Assembly (NCBI GenBank): GCA_029844215.1
Contig: CM056736.1
Span: 58,837,562-58,901,561 of the forward strand
DNA: 64,000 bases
Reading direction: 5' to 3'
DNA from: Przewalskia tangutica
Lineage: Eukaryota; Streptophyta; Magnoliopsida; Solanales; Solanaceae
Shown one piece after another: positions 22,072 through 32,900 of this stretch. The translations under genes were made by a program, and so were the position numbers. The notes beneath the pieces were generated by a model. That model worked only from the letters and a program-made list of their open reading frames with translations. It made no database searches and was not told the origin of the DNA. Every line of letters begins with the position of its first letter. Positions within the stretch are counted from its first letter, which is position 1.

Positions 22072-25000
22072 TGTCACGACCCGGCCGGGCGCGATGCCCT
22101 ACTGGGCATCTGTTCGGTATACATCGAGAGAATAGCGGAACATACATGAAACTTATAACATAAATAACGAGAAATTAAACCACAGGTTAGCCGATAAGGC
22201 TACCTTCTTGGACACATATACATATACATAACAACAGCAGTTACATCCCATTCTTTTTACACACCGACCCACATACGAGACTACGGACCTCAAGAATTAC
22301 AAGCTGCGGCGGGACGGGGCCCCGTACCACTGAATGTACATAAGTCTACCACATCAGAGCCGTACCAAAAGATAAGCCTCGGTATGAAAGGAGCTTAACC
22401 AAAAAGCGAGCAGAGATCCTAAGAGCAAGGATCACCAACCTGTGTATCTATCACCTGCGGGCATGAACGCAGCCCCCCGAAGGGGGTCAGTACAACAGGT
22501 ACCGAGTATGGAACATAAATAAAATGCAATAACCAAATCATATATGTATAAAAGAATGTCCTTTTTACTCCTGAAATCAATCATATATTAACCGTTCCTT
22601 TCCTCCTTTCAATAAGATTTAACAACATATTCTTACATACATACTTAAGAGTTTAATCCAGTCTTTTTCACATAACTTACATATCTTACATAACATAATC
22701 CGGCCCATTTGCGGGACACGGTGTACTGATGAATCATGTGACATAATCCGGCCCGCCTGTGGGGCTCGGTGTACTGTGGAATCATATAACATAATCCAGC
22801 CCGCCTGTGGGGCTCGGTGTACTGGGGAATCATATAACATAATCCGGCCCGCCTGTGGGGCTCGGTGTACTGTGGAATCATATAACATAATCCGGCCCGC
22901 CTGTGGGGCTCGGTGTACTGTGGAATCATATAACATAATCCGGCCCGCCTGTGGGGCTCGGTGTAAGATGACGTAACCCGACCTATGTGTAGACTCGGGG
23001 TAATATGGCGTAATCCGGCCTATGGGTAGGCTCGGTGTATCTCATAACGTAATCCGGCCTATTTGTAGGCTCGGTGTACCTCATAACGTAATCCGGCCTA
23101 TTTGTAGGCTCGGTGTGATTTTCCTTTACGTAACATTTTAAACCGTCTTATTACTTCTTCTTAAGTCGTCATAACAACTTCCCATAAAGCTGTTATAACA
23201 ACCTTTCATTTTACAGGACTTAAGACACTTTTATTCTTACAACATTTAGGAAAACGGGATCCAAAGATACTACGTACATACATACTTAAAAAGAATCGTA
23301 TCGCTTAAAACTTCATAATCCTTAAAAGACAATCAAAGTTCTTAGTCTTCAAACTTCATAACATACTTCCTTTAAAGCCCAATTACTTATACAAAAACAT
23401 ATAAAGTTCCATACCTTCCAAAACCAAGTAATTTATTCCCTTAAAATCATATAACTTCCACTTTTAAAATCAATCCCCTTTTCACATATAAATTCAAGTC
23501 ATTTCCGAACATAAAATCCAATTACTTACTTAAACAAATCAAGACACATAGCCTTTAAATCAAAGCTCATAACTTCCTAACCGTTCTTACCAACGTCTCC
23601 CATAAGACCTAGTAAGGACTTAGGACAATTTAAACATACTCTTAACTTAGATTCAACAATGTAAATACTTCTTAACTTCTAAGAGTAGAAGAAATCTTGA
23701 AATACTATCACATGGAGATTTCATACGTAGGATCATGCCAAAGAAAGAAGAGGTTCACATACCTCGCGACGATTATCGACTAGTAGTAAAATGCTCCAAA
23801 GTACTTCAACCTTGAGCTATTCCATTCTTCAAGTAGGATACGCTATACTTAGTTCTTCAACCTATCATAGTCATAATACGTCCATTAACCTCTTACTTCA
23901 AACATAGAATATTCTAAGTGCTAAGTCGCCAAATTCTACAGAAACTCGGACAGCACCTCCTTTGTTTTTACTTACTTTGCCACCTTTTTCAAGGCCGAAA
24001 TACAACAACCAAACAGCCCCAATTGGCTCACAACAATAAAGAAGGTAGTCCAATACAAATGATTAACTAAACAGCCCCAATTGGCTCACAATTTAGAAAG
24101 TAGTCCAATACAAATGAATAACTAACTAAAAGTCCAAATTCGACCACCTAGAGTTCAACCATACCAATTCTTATCAAATTTCCATTTCAATCCAAATTGT
24201 TAACATAACATGATATCAAGTCGCATTTGATTAAAACTACCACAATCTTCGAATCCATAACATGCGACGATTCTAATAACGACTAAATTGAAATCCAACT
24301 TAACATGACTTACATTACATTCCGGATTTCCAAGGCTACAATCAATCCACAATCCTTAAAAACTTCTACATATCAACTTCATGCTAGCAACACGTAAAGC
24401 TAACAACAACAATATAAATATATAATCTTGTAACACATTAAAGGACAAGATTATACCTCAACGAATCTTAATCCAATTCCAATCCGAAGTCGCTCCTTAG
24501 TAGTTTAGAACCTCTCCAAGACACTTCAATCCGCTTGTTGAGACCCTTAGAACAACATCAACAACTTTCCTTCCAACTTCCAATCCAAAACCTAGAAAGC
24601 CACTAGGTTTTCACTTTGCGACTAACCCGTAAACTATCTTTTTCCAAGATTTTTCTATTGAGATACACTCACTATACACTTAGGAACCTTGGTTTAAAGT
24701 GGGGAGATTATTGGACAACAAACAAATTTTTTTCCCTTTTTTCCTCCTTGAACCCGAGAGCTCCCTATGGGTGTTCTTCAATTTTTTGTGAATATTGGCT
24801 AAGTGTTAGTCAAGTCTTGCACAACTAGTATTATATAGTTTATTGGAGGGTCATGCTACAAACAAATGGGTGGATTGGATGAAATCTTATAAAATATCAA
24901 GACTTTGGACCCTTGACTTAGTCAACTTTCTCAAGCTTGACTACTAGCAAGACTTGTCTTCCTAACAAGGGTCAAATGACCATTGTGTCCATGCTTCAAT

Positions 25001-25174
25001 TCGTCCAAGACAACATAAGGAGGGTGACACGTGTCGCCCTCCCATTAAATCCTGATATTACGTTTTTCCGACAATTCCATAATTCCGATAATTGTTTTAC
25101 AAGTCTCAAATCTTAACACTTGTGAGCTCTTACGTACTACCTTAAAACATGTCTTGTAAATACGGGGTGTAACA
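22072..25174 (-). repeat. 5' LTR of element G (delta family, 3103 bp)
   Basis: It pairs with 17142-20234. Long stretches, for example 23150-25010, are nearly identical. Differences concentrate in the 3' 450 bp, where one copy or the other has small deletions. TATATAA (minus) is near 24837-24831 and the CACGTG palindrome near 25017-25043. Confidence 0.92.
22690..23120. repeat. 48-bp minisatellite in 5' LTR of G
   Basis: The same array as 17765-18185 in the partner LTR, one unit shorter, with the same diverged 46-bp units at the end. Confidence 0.92.
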
Positions 25175-25539
25175 CCTCGCATAGGACTATTTCACCCGCA
25201 TGGGACTATTTCACCCGCATGAGCCCTACGGACTCGCATGAGGTATTCCTCGCATCGTGGGGAGCATTTCCACGGAATAGGCAAAATGCAATACGCCCGG
25301 GGAATGACCCCGTAATGAATAATATATCACAAGCACAACCGGCTAACATAATCGTGTAACATAAGTACAATCGGCTATTATAATAACATAACATAAACAC
25401 AACCGGCTACCATAAATATCATAAGCAAGTTAAGAAATCTCTTAACTCTTATTAGACTTAATTAGCATGCACTCTCATTTATTTAACTTAAGGCACTAAC
25501 ATGTCATCAAAAATTCGGGAATTTAACCCAAAGTACTAC
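25175..25539 (-). repeat. LTR fragment K, right part
   Basis: It continues 17008-17141. CCTCGCATAGGACTATTTCA is followed by CACAACCGGCTA-type repeats and the conserved GGGAATTTAACCCAAAGTAC, where LTR I reads on into ATGCTTCAAC. Here it stops at AAGTACTAC, interrupted by the B1 LTR start at 25540. Confidence 0.75.
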
Positions 25540-25858
25540 TGTTACACCCCGTAATTCCAGGACACGTGTAAGACAACGTACGTGGGAAGTTACGACTTTA
25601 AATTTGAACGAAAGAAAGATTTGCTCTTTCTAAGGAAAATCTTCCGAACTTCGGGAAGGAAAAATATTTATTAATGAGAATTGAGTTGCCGAATTTGATA
25701 TTTGAGACTTATAGAATTTATCAAAATTTCGGGAGATGAAATATTTTAGACCAACCGGAGGGCGACACGTGTCACCCTCCACATGCCCATGTGGGGCGGA
25801 ACAAGTGACTAGGACAAGAAGCCACTTGGCTTGACATTATTGACCACATCTCACCCAC
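25540..25858 (+). repeat. Truncated 5' LTR of B1 (beta family)
   Basis: It starts TGTTACACCCCGTAATTCCA and follows the beta U3 through the CACGTG palindrome (25757-25780) to the CATCTCACCCA stretch. It then jumps straight into gag at CTTCATACGGGGAG. About 3 kb of LTR, the primer site and the gag start are missing compared with B2. Confidence 0.85.
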
Positions 25859-26960
25859 TACTTCATACGGGGAGTTCTGCGACGCCGCCAGCCCCAGCAG
25901 AGTTTAGCGCAGCGACAGCTGTTTCTGCTGAGGCCAGGACATCTGAGCCTCCAGTTCCACGACCAGGAGCCGAGGATATGGGTTACAAGGAAATGTCCTA
26001 GTTACTAGCTAGGATTGTGGCGAGGCATGAGGACATACGGGAGACGGTGGTACCGGTGGTACACCCCAGAACTGATAGTTTGAGGCTTCGGGACTTCTTG
26101 AGTTGCAGTCCACCAGAGTTCTATGGATCGAGAACTGAGGAAGATCCTCAGGAGTTTATTCGACAGCTGCAGCGGATCATGAGAGTGATTAAGGCCTCAG
26201 AGGCTGAATCAGTGGTACTGGGTTCGTATCGGCTGCGGGATATTGCAGTCAACTGGTTTGATTCATGGGAACTGTCCCGGGGGGAGCATGCATTTCCAGC
26301 TGGTTGGGATGAGTTCTCGGAGGAGTTTCTTAACCACTTCTTGCCTCCACAGATGAGGAGAGCCCGAGTGGATAGCTTTATGATGTTGAGACAGAATGGG
26401 CGGACGGTTTGGGAATACAACATAGAGTTCGACTCATTAGCTCGGTATGCCCCCACTCTAGTGGCAGACATGAAGGATAGAGTGCACCGATATGTCACGG
26501 GACTGGATGATTATCTAGCAGAGGGTTGTACAGGAGTAGCTCTTCAGCCGAGCATGGACATTGCCCGCATGTAGGCTTATGCGCAAGGGACTGAGGAACG
26601 TAGAGGTCGGCGAAATGACCAAGATCAGCATAAGAGGGCCAAGACAGCAGGGTCCTATGGTAACTTTCGAGGCGGAACCACCTCAAGAATAAAGCTAGTT
26701 ATACACTTCCCGGTCTGAGTACTTCACGATCTTGGGGCGTGCAGGGTATTCGAGGCGGTCGGGGCTCGAGTTTGAGTTTCGGGGAGTAGGAGTGTTAGCC
26801 AGATGAGGCCACCCCTATCTCAGTGTGGCCGTTGTGGTAAATTCCATTATGGGTAGTGTCGTGCTAGTTTGGGAGTTTGCTTTACCTGCGGCCGGCAGGG
26901 CCATTTTGCGAAGAATTGTCCGACCAGAGGTAGCGGAGATGTTAAGACTCAGCCTTCGGG
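25859..26960 (+). pseudogene. Gag of B1, N-terminally truncated
   Basis: The reading enters gag at the TACTTCATACGGGGAG sequence that follows the N-terminus in B2. TAG at 25999-26001 and TAG at 26572-26574 bound a clean 190-codon stretch. It contains PPEFYGSRTEEDPQEFIRQL, IKASEAESVVLGSYRLRDIA, FLNHFLPPQMRRARVDSFMM and DRVHRYVTGLDDYLAEGCTG. The second stop replaces a Gln codon (CAG in D) and is shared with B2. Two zinc knuckles follow at 26824-26919: the first (CGRCGKFHYG, then a stop, then C) is broken; the second, CFTCGRQGHFAKNC, fits CX2CX4HX4C. Best preserved Gag of the B type. Confidence 0.88.
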
Positions 26961-27980
26961 ATCAGTGGCTGGTTCATCGCCTTGTTTTGCTATGTATTGT
27001 GCAGGGCAGGACTATGGTTAGAGCGACGAAGGGAAAGTGAAGCAATAGTTACAGGTATATCTTTGACCCTTTAGAGACTAGTATGTGTGATAAGATGATT
27101 ACATGTTGAGTGCTATGTACGGGTAGTTTTGTGTAAAATGTGATTTAGAAGCCTGGTTAGTAAAAAGGGGAAGTTTGGGTACATAGAGATTGTGAGCCTT
27201 AGAATTTTGATAACCGTTGAGACCTTAGATACATGGCCGTCTTGAGTAAAAGATTTTACGGGTGATCTTCGTCGAGGTACATAGTATACGTGGGGTATAT
27301 TAGTATGATAATTCCATGAGTGGTGTGAAATGAAAGTGGGTAATTAAGCTAAGAAGACCACTAGGTTTTCATGACTGAATAGTGAGATTGTTCCGGACCG
27401 GGAACAAGAGTTTGGTACGAAATGGGTCGGGTCGAGGCCAGATCGCGGGTCAACCCGCAGCCCGGAATGAGGTGGGGTCAGTTTGAGGTGGTCCCGCTAG
27501 GTGGCAGGGTCACGAGGGTGCAAGGCCCAAGTCTAGGTAACCATTGTACGAGTTCGTGAATGCGTTCGACCAGAATTGGATCGTGAAGGCCGAGAATGGC
27601 CTTAAGGGAAATTGAAGCTAGTAATGACCAGGTTGGTGGTAGTAACTCCAAGGTTTTAAGAGCTGAAGCGATGACTGAAATGCGGTACGTGTACTAGAAA
27701 TAATTCGGGTGTACGAGAAGGGTACGACGAGTAAGAAAAGAAGCGAACATGTGTTATAAGAATGGAAATGATTATTTACGTGAAGTGAAGGTGCGAAGAG
27801 AGTATCCTTTAGACCATGGGTGGGAGCTAATAATGATGTTATGCACGTTAGAGGTGATTCCTCGTTGGCTTGGATTTATGTTTTTGTGTGTGTGTTATAT
27901 TATGGTCATTTGTGGCATAATTGGTTTTGTAAGTATAGTAGTGAAGACTATACCGTCGCATGTGTTTTTGGAGATTTAGA
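26961..27980 (+). other. Noncoding 3' interior of B1
   Basis: About 1 kb with no pol domain in any frame. Almost identical to 32901-33898 and alignable with A and D. Landmarks are AAGACCACTAGGTTTTCATG (27353), the CGGGTCAACCCGCAGCCCGG stretch (about 27446) and the conserved TTATATTATGGTCATTTGTG block at 27896. A 76-codon ORF at 27749-27979 is kept in B2 but not in A or D. Confidence 0.65.
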
Positions 27981-28018
27981 AGGAACATTCGGGATGAATG
28001 TTTCTAAGGGGGGAAGAA
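27981..28018 (+). other. Hairpin plus purine tract of B1
   Basis: AACATTCG-GGA-TGAATGTT (one G-U pair possible) is followed by TCTAAGGGGGGAAGAA and LTR start 28019. Confidence 0.75.
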
Positions 28019-28339
28019 TGTTACACCCCGTAGTTCCAGAGTATGTATGTGAGGACGTACGTACGAGAATACGACATTAAGAATGGAAAGGAAGAAAGAT
28101 TTGATTTTCCGACGAAAAAATTTCCGGATTTTGTGAAGGAAAAAGGTTCGTAAATGGGAATTGGATTCCCAGATTTGGTATTTGGACTTCTGGGAATATA
28201 ATAGAATTATGGAATTTTATTTCCAGATTTGGTCACGTGGGGCCCACGGGGAAATTTACGGTTTTGTGGAGCCCACATTGTTTTCGAGATTTTGGCCATT
28301 ATGGATGTTTTCGGAAAATGAAATATTTTGGACAAATAG

Positions 28340-28544
28340 GAGGGCGATACGTGTCACCCCCTTAGGTGGCACATGGCCGAAATGGTGTGACAAGTGGCCA
28401 TGGTGGCCGAAATTGGTGGACATGTGGCAAGCCAAGTGTCCCAAGTCTTGTGTTGGACAAGTGGCTTGTGGGACCCACACACACTTGTCCCCAATCTCAT
28501 CCACACACTTGCTTTGATCCTAGACCTTGGTTTTCTTATAAATA
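28340..28544 (+). promoter_or_regulatory. U3 palindrome and TATA box of the middle B LTR
   Basis: The palindrome region GGAGGGCGATACGTGTCACC is at 28339-28360; its partner in the last LTR reads GACACGTGTC at about 34264, with a central CACGTG (G-box type). TATAAATA is at 28537-28544. Confidence 0.65.
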
Positions 28545-29499
28545 GGCCCTTGTAGTGAAGACTTCATCACCACTTAGAATAATTTCCAAGGCAAAAACTC
28601 ACTCCCTCTCCTTGTTGCTCTCGGCATTAGGCCTTCCCCTTGACCAAAAGTTGTCCAAAAATCCTTAAAATTTTAAGTGTTCTTCCTTGATGTGTTAGGA
28701 AGGTTGTTAACCAAGTTTTAGAAAAGATTTCACACCCCTAACCTATACACACCCCCTTGGCCGAAACTTGTAGGTTTGGAACCTAAGGTGTTCTTCACTT
28801 TTTGGAGTTGGATCTTGAAGAAGAGTTGGTTAGGAGCTTCTAAGGGTTGCTGGGAGCGGATTGGAACGTAAGGAATTGGAGCTAAGATTCCTAAGGATCG
28901 ATTTTTAATCATTGGAAAATTTTGGGCTTATCGAGGTAATGATCTTTGTCCTTCTATTGTAATTGGAGATTACATGTTGTAGTAGTTTATAATTAAGTAT
29001 ATAATATGTGGAAGGAAGATTGAAAAGAAATGGACTAATTTATATATTGTGGGGCAGAATTTTACACGTCCAGTTAGGCGTGTAATCCCCTTTGAGTTGT
29101 TGTATTATTGCGTCTTAAATATGGCATGTTGGGTATTGATATCGGGCCTTGAAAAGGTGGAAAAGTACGTAGTTACAGGGGAAGTGCTGCCCGATTTCCC
29201 GTAGAATAAGAGACGCTTTACTTAGAAATATTCTACGAAGAGATCTAGAAGTTGATAGATGTGTTATGGTTGTTATAGGTGGATATTCTACGCGCGGCAT
29301 ACTCGGCTTGGCTAGTGGATTAAGCCGAAGAGGTATGTGATTCTTCTTATCCTCTTGAGCATGATTGTTGTGAACTATATAGTACGGTAGACGTACGTGT
29401 GTTAAAAGAATTTGGTTGTCTTTGGTTGGTTTAAAACATAAAGTGTTATAATGGCTTTATGGGAAGTTAGTTATAGCGACTTTATGAAGATAAAAGAAT

Positions 29500-29870
29500 G
29501 GTTTGATTATTCTAAAAGATAAGAGACTTGATTTTGAAAGTTAAGAGACTTGATCTTAAAAGATAAGAGACTTGACTTATAAATGACTTGATTTTTGGAA
29601 AGGAGAAGTAACTTGATTTAAAAGTATAGGTTACTTGTTTTGAAAGAGTAAGTTACTTGAGTTTAAAAGTGTAAGTAACTTGTTTTTGAATATTGAACTT
29701 GTCTTGAATAAGAAAGTATAAGTGGCTTGATTTTAAAAGGTGTGAGTGCCTTGATCTTAAAAGAGTGAGTTACTTGGGTTTTAAAAGTATACTTGACGTT
29801 GTTTTAAAAGTGTAAGCCACTTGGTTTAAAAAAATATATAAAGTACTTGATTTAAACATGAGAGTGTCTT
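29500..29870 (+). repeat. Degenerate 25-30 bp repeats (ACTTGATTTTAAAAG type)
   Basis: About a dozen imperfect units of the form (G/T)TAAGTNACTTG(A/T)TTTTAAAAG, such as AAGAGACTTGATTTTGAAAG, GTAAGTTACTTGAGTTTAAA and AAGTGGCTTGATTTTAAAAG. The same stretch is at about 60885-61220 in the last LTR; shorter versions occur in A, D, E and H. Confidence 0.6.
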
Positions 29871-30144
29871 GATACTATGGGTATTAGTATCGTGTGGTTT
29901 TTACTTAAAAAGAAATATTTTTAAGAGAATTAAAGTATGTAGTACTTTGGGGTTAAAGCCCGGATTGTTGGCATAAAATGAAAGTCTAAAAATATGTTAA
30001 ACTTACCTATGCTAATTGTGATATCCTTTGTTGTGCAAATGTTATATTCTTATGGTATCGCGTCTCTCGATGGAGGGCCGGTCATCCCACTATTTCCTTG
30101 GACATACTGACACGTTTGGTGGCCCACGGGTATGCTTCCATTTT

Positions 30145-30790
30145 TATTGTTACATGGACATGTCTACACCGATGAAGGAATTCCGGGGGCATGCGGCCAT
30201 GCGGCGGGTTAAACTCCCGGTATATTATTATTGTTACATGGACATGTCTGCACCGATGAAGGAATTTCGGGGGCATGCGGCCATGCAGCGGGTTAAACTC
30301 CCGATTTGTTATTGGTATTCCACGGAGTAGTTCCCCATGAAGTCTAGTGATGCAGGAGGTACCTGGTAGTTAGCTTTCGTACTTGCCCGGTCGTGACGGC
30401 GTGGCGAGAGGTACACGTAGTTAGCTCGTACTTGTCGGTCGGCCGTGGCGGTGGAATCTGGTTGTTGATGCAGGCGGTTCTGGTAGTTGGCTCTCGTACA
30501 TGCCCCGGTCGGCTGCGCGAGGCAGGAGGTACCTGGTAGTTGGCCTTCGTACTTGCCCCGGTCAGTTTTATAGCATAGTTGGTACGGTAGGCTCTGGTAG
30601 ATGGCAACAGTGCTTGCCCCGGTCATATCTCGTGGCGACAGGCTGGTTACGTAGTCGGCTTCGTACTTGCCGATCGATTGATGATGTAGGCTGGTTCTGG
30701 TAGCTATGCCTTCGTACTTGCCCCGGTCAGTTTTATGATGCAGGCTGGATCTGGTGTGTAGCTTTCTACTTGCGTCACGGTTTTTATGCG
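30145..30790. repeat. Minisatellites of the middle B LTR
   Basis: Two 83-bp units start with TGTTACATGGACATGTCTNC at 30149 and 30232. Then seven or eight units of about 50-60 bp follow, built on GGTAGTTAGCTTTCGTACTT and GCCCCGGTCAG. The counterpart is at 61525-62190, where units are more regular. Confidence 0.85.
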
Positions 30791-31081
30791 CAGTGGGACT
30801 GAGTGTTCATGTACTTTTGGTGTTATATTATATCATAGACTGCCGGCAGTGAGGAAGGAGTTCCACGGGCATGATTGATATTGCGGGCGTGAGACCCATG
30901 GTTATATTTGAGTGATGACTTTGAGGGCGTGAGTCCCTGACTTGACATGACTGCTTATATATTGTGTACTGTAGTTTGGTTATCATACATGTCTCCTGTT
31001 TTATATATACTGTTATGATTTCATTACAGTATTTTCAGTTTCACATACTTGGTACCTGTTGTACTGACCTCCTTCGGGGGG

Positions 31082-31249
31082 CTGCGTTCATGCCGCAGGT
31101 AGAGGTACACCGGTTGTTGATCCTCGCTCATAGGATCACGGTTCTGCGTATTGGGAAGCTCCGTTTCTCCGGAGGCTTATCTTTGGTATAGATTCCCTGT
31201 CATTGTAGGTACTTGTACATTCAGGGGTATGGCGGGGCCCTGTCCCGTC
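31082..31249 (+). other. Series of conserved hairpins in LTR 3' half
   Basis: Four inverted repeats follow each other: CTGCG-TTCATGC-CGCAG (31082-31098), GATCCT-CGCTCAT-AGGATC (31119-31137), AAGCTCC-GTTTCTCC-GGAGGCTT (31156-31178) and GGCGGG-GCCCTGT-CCCGTC with one G-U pair (31231-31249). The arms are kept and the loops vary in LTRs of all four families. They lie downstream of the TATA box and so would be in the transcript leader. Confidence 0.6.
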
Positions 31250-31492
31250 ATAGTTGTTATCAAACTCTTAGAGGTCTGTAGTACTGTTGTGAGTTGGGCT
31301 TGTAAAGGATTTAACTGTTCAGGTATATATATATATATGCAGAAAGGTGACCGTTTTGGTTAGCCTATTTCTCGTTTTATATTGTTTCATGTCTATGAGT
31401 TTTTATTTTCGCTGATTTTCTCTGATGTATTATCACTAGGGTGCCCGGGGTAAGGCACCAGTCGCGGGCTCGAGGTCGGGTCGTGACAAAAT

Positions 31493-31506
31493 TGGTATCA
31501 GAGCAG
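31493..31506 (+). other. Primer-binding site of B2
   Basis: TGGTATCAGAGCAG, a clean complement of the initiator tRNA-Met 3' end, starts four bases after the LTR end at 31488. Confidence 0.88.
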
Positions 31507-31694
31507 TTAATCCTCGGAAAGTGTCTACAGACCGTATCTAGTAGAGTCTTGATTATCGGCGTGTTGTGCACCACACCTATAATCAGGAGGCTGCAGGATA
31601 TTTAGGATTGGTTTCCATTCTTCTCACTCTGAGATCGTGCCTTAGAGTTGTGTTATAAGTTGGACTCCCTCTGACATATTCTTATGTACCAGTT

Positions 31695-32900
31695 ATGCCT
31701 CCACGCAAGGCAACCAGGGCCCAGAGGGGCAAGGCCTCCGAGGGAGCTGCGAGTAGAACACAGAGGGTTGCGAGGGCACAGGCCCAGACATTACCTGAGG
31801 TGGTACTTCATACGGGGAGTTTTGCGACGCCCAGTGAGTTTAGCGCGGCAATGTTCTGCTGAGGCCAGGACATCTGAGCCTCCAGTTCCACGACCAGGAG
31901 CCGAGGATATGGGTTACAAGGAGATGGCCTAGTTACTAGCTAGGATTGTGGCGAGGCATGAGGACATACGGGAGCCGGTGGTACCGGTGGTACACCCCAG
32001 AACTGATAGTTTGAGGCTTCGGGACTTCTTGAGTTGCAGTCCACCAGAGTTCTATGGATCGAAGCGAGGAAGATCCTCGGGAGTTTATTCGGCAGTGGCG
32101 GATCATGAGAGTGATTAAGGCCTCGGAGAGGTCAATCTGGTGGGTTCGTGTCAGTGCGCGGATATTGTGATCAGGTTTGATTCATGGGAAGCTGTCCGGG
32201 AGCATGTGTTTCAGTGGTTGGGGCGAGTTCTCGGAGGCGTTTCTTAACCACTTCGCCTCGCGGATGAGAGAGCCCGAGTGGATAGCTTTATGATGTTGAG
32301 ACAGAATGGGCGGACGGTTCGGGAATACAACATATAGTTCGACTCATTAGCTCGGTATGCCCCCACTCTAGTGGCAGACATGGAGGATAGAGTGCACCGA
32401 TATGTCACGGGACTGGATGATTATCTAGCAGAGGGTTGTACAGGAGTAGCTCTTCAGCCGAGCATGGACATTGCCCGCATGTAGGCTTATGCGCAGGGGA
32501 TTGAGGAACGTAGAGGTCGACGAAATGACCAAGATCAACATAAGAGGGCCAAGACAGCAGGGTCCTATGGTAACTTTCGAGGCAGACCACCTCAGCAGCA
32601 GGCTAGTTATACACTTGGCCCGATCTGAGTACTTCTTCGATCTTGGGGCGTATGGGGTATTCAGGAGCAGGTCAGGGCTCCAAGGTTTCAGGTTTTCGGA
32701 GAGTAGGAGTGTTAGCCAGATGAGGCCACCCCTACCTTAGTGTGGCCGTTATGGTAAACTCCATTATGGGGAGTGTCGTGCTAGTTTGGGAGTTTGCTTT
32801 ACTTGCGGCCAGCAGGGCCATTTTGCGATGAATTGTCTGACCAGAGGTAGCGGGGATGTTAAGACTCAACCTTCGGGATCAGTGGCTGGTTCATCCCCTT
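31695..32900 (+). pseudogene. Gag of B2, broken
   Basis: ATG 31695 opens MPPRKATRAQRGKASEGA and stays in frame to a TGA at 31859, where a CAG/CTG-rich stretch of B1 is shortened. Further on it repeats the B1 sequence with many small lesions (32055-32270), then clean sequence with RTVREYNI and the shared TAG at 32482-32484. The zinc-knuckle region is 32741-32836: the first knuckle has Tyr for the second Cys (CGRYGKLHYGEC); the second, CFTCGQQGHFAMNC, is intact. It has the full N-terminus that B1 lacks. Confidence 0.87.

Larger units (their letters stand above)
17142..25174 (-). mobile_element. Element G: complete gag-only Ty3/gypsy element (TR-GAG type)
   Basis: Two near-identical delta LTRs (17142-20234 and 22072-25174) flank an interior of only about 1.84 kb. 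The element is bounded by a perfect 5-bp TSD, CCTCG, at 17137-17141 and 25175-25179. On the minus strand the interior has a primer site, gag, a short noncoding tail, hairpin and purine tract; protease, RT and integrase are absent. Its Gag (PPEMRRARVDRFLTLRQNG, MGLDRYMITACLGVALQPG) is closer to autonomous C than to A, B and D, so it is an independent non-autonomous line. LTR differences seen by eye are few, implying a fairly young insertion. Confidence 0.92.
28019..31488 (+). repeat. Middle LTR of B (beta family, 3470 bp)
   Basis: It starts TGTTACACCCCGTAGTTCCA and ends GGGTCGTGACA. It serves as 3' LTR of B1 and 5' LTR of B2. Contents in order are the U3 palindrome, TATAAATA, the leader, the CTTTATGGGAAGTT block (29455), degenerate 25-30 bp repeats (29500-29870), TAGTACTTTGGGGTTAAA (29940), two minisatellites and the hairpin series. 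It is the least damaged long LTR for comparison. Confidence 0.92.

Noticed and set aside
27749..27979. 76-codon ORF with a hydrophobic segment, kept in B1 and B2 (33667-33897)
   Set aside because: B1 and B2 are sister copies. The frame is broken in A and D although the DNA aligns, and its conserved core is the noncoding block also found after the pol stop in F and C.
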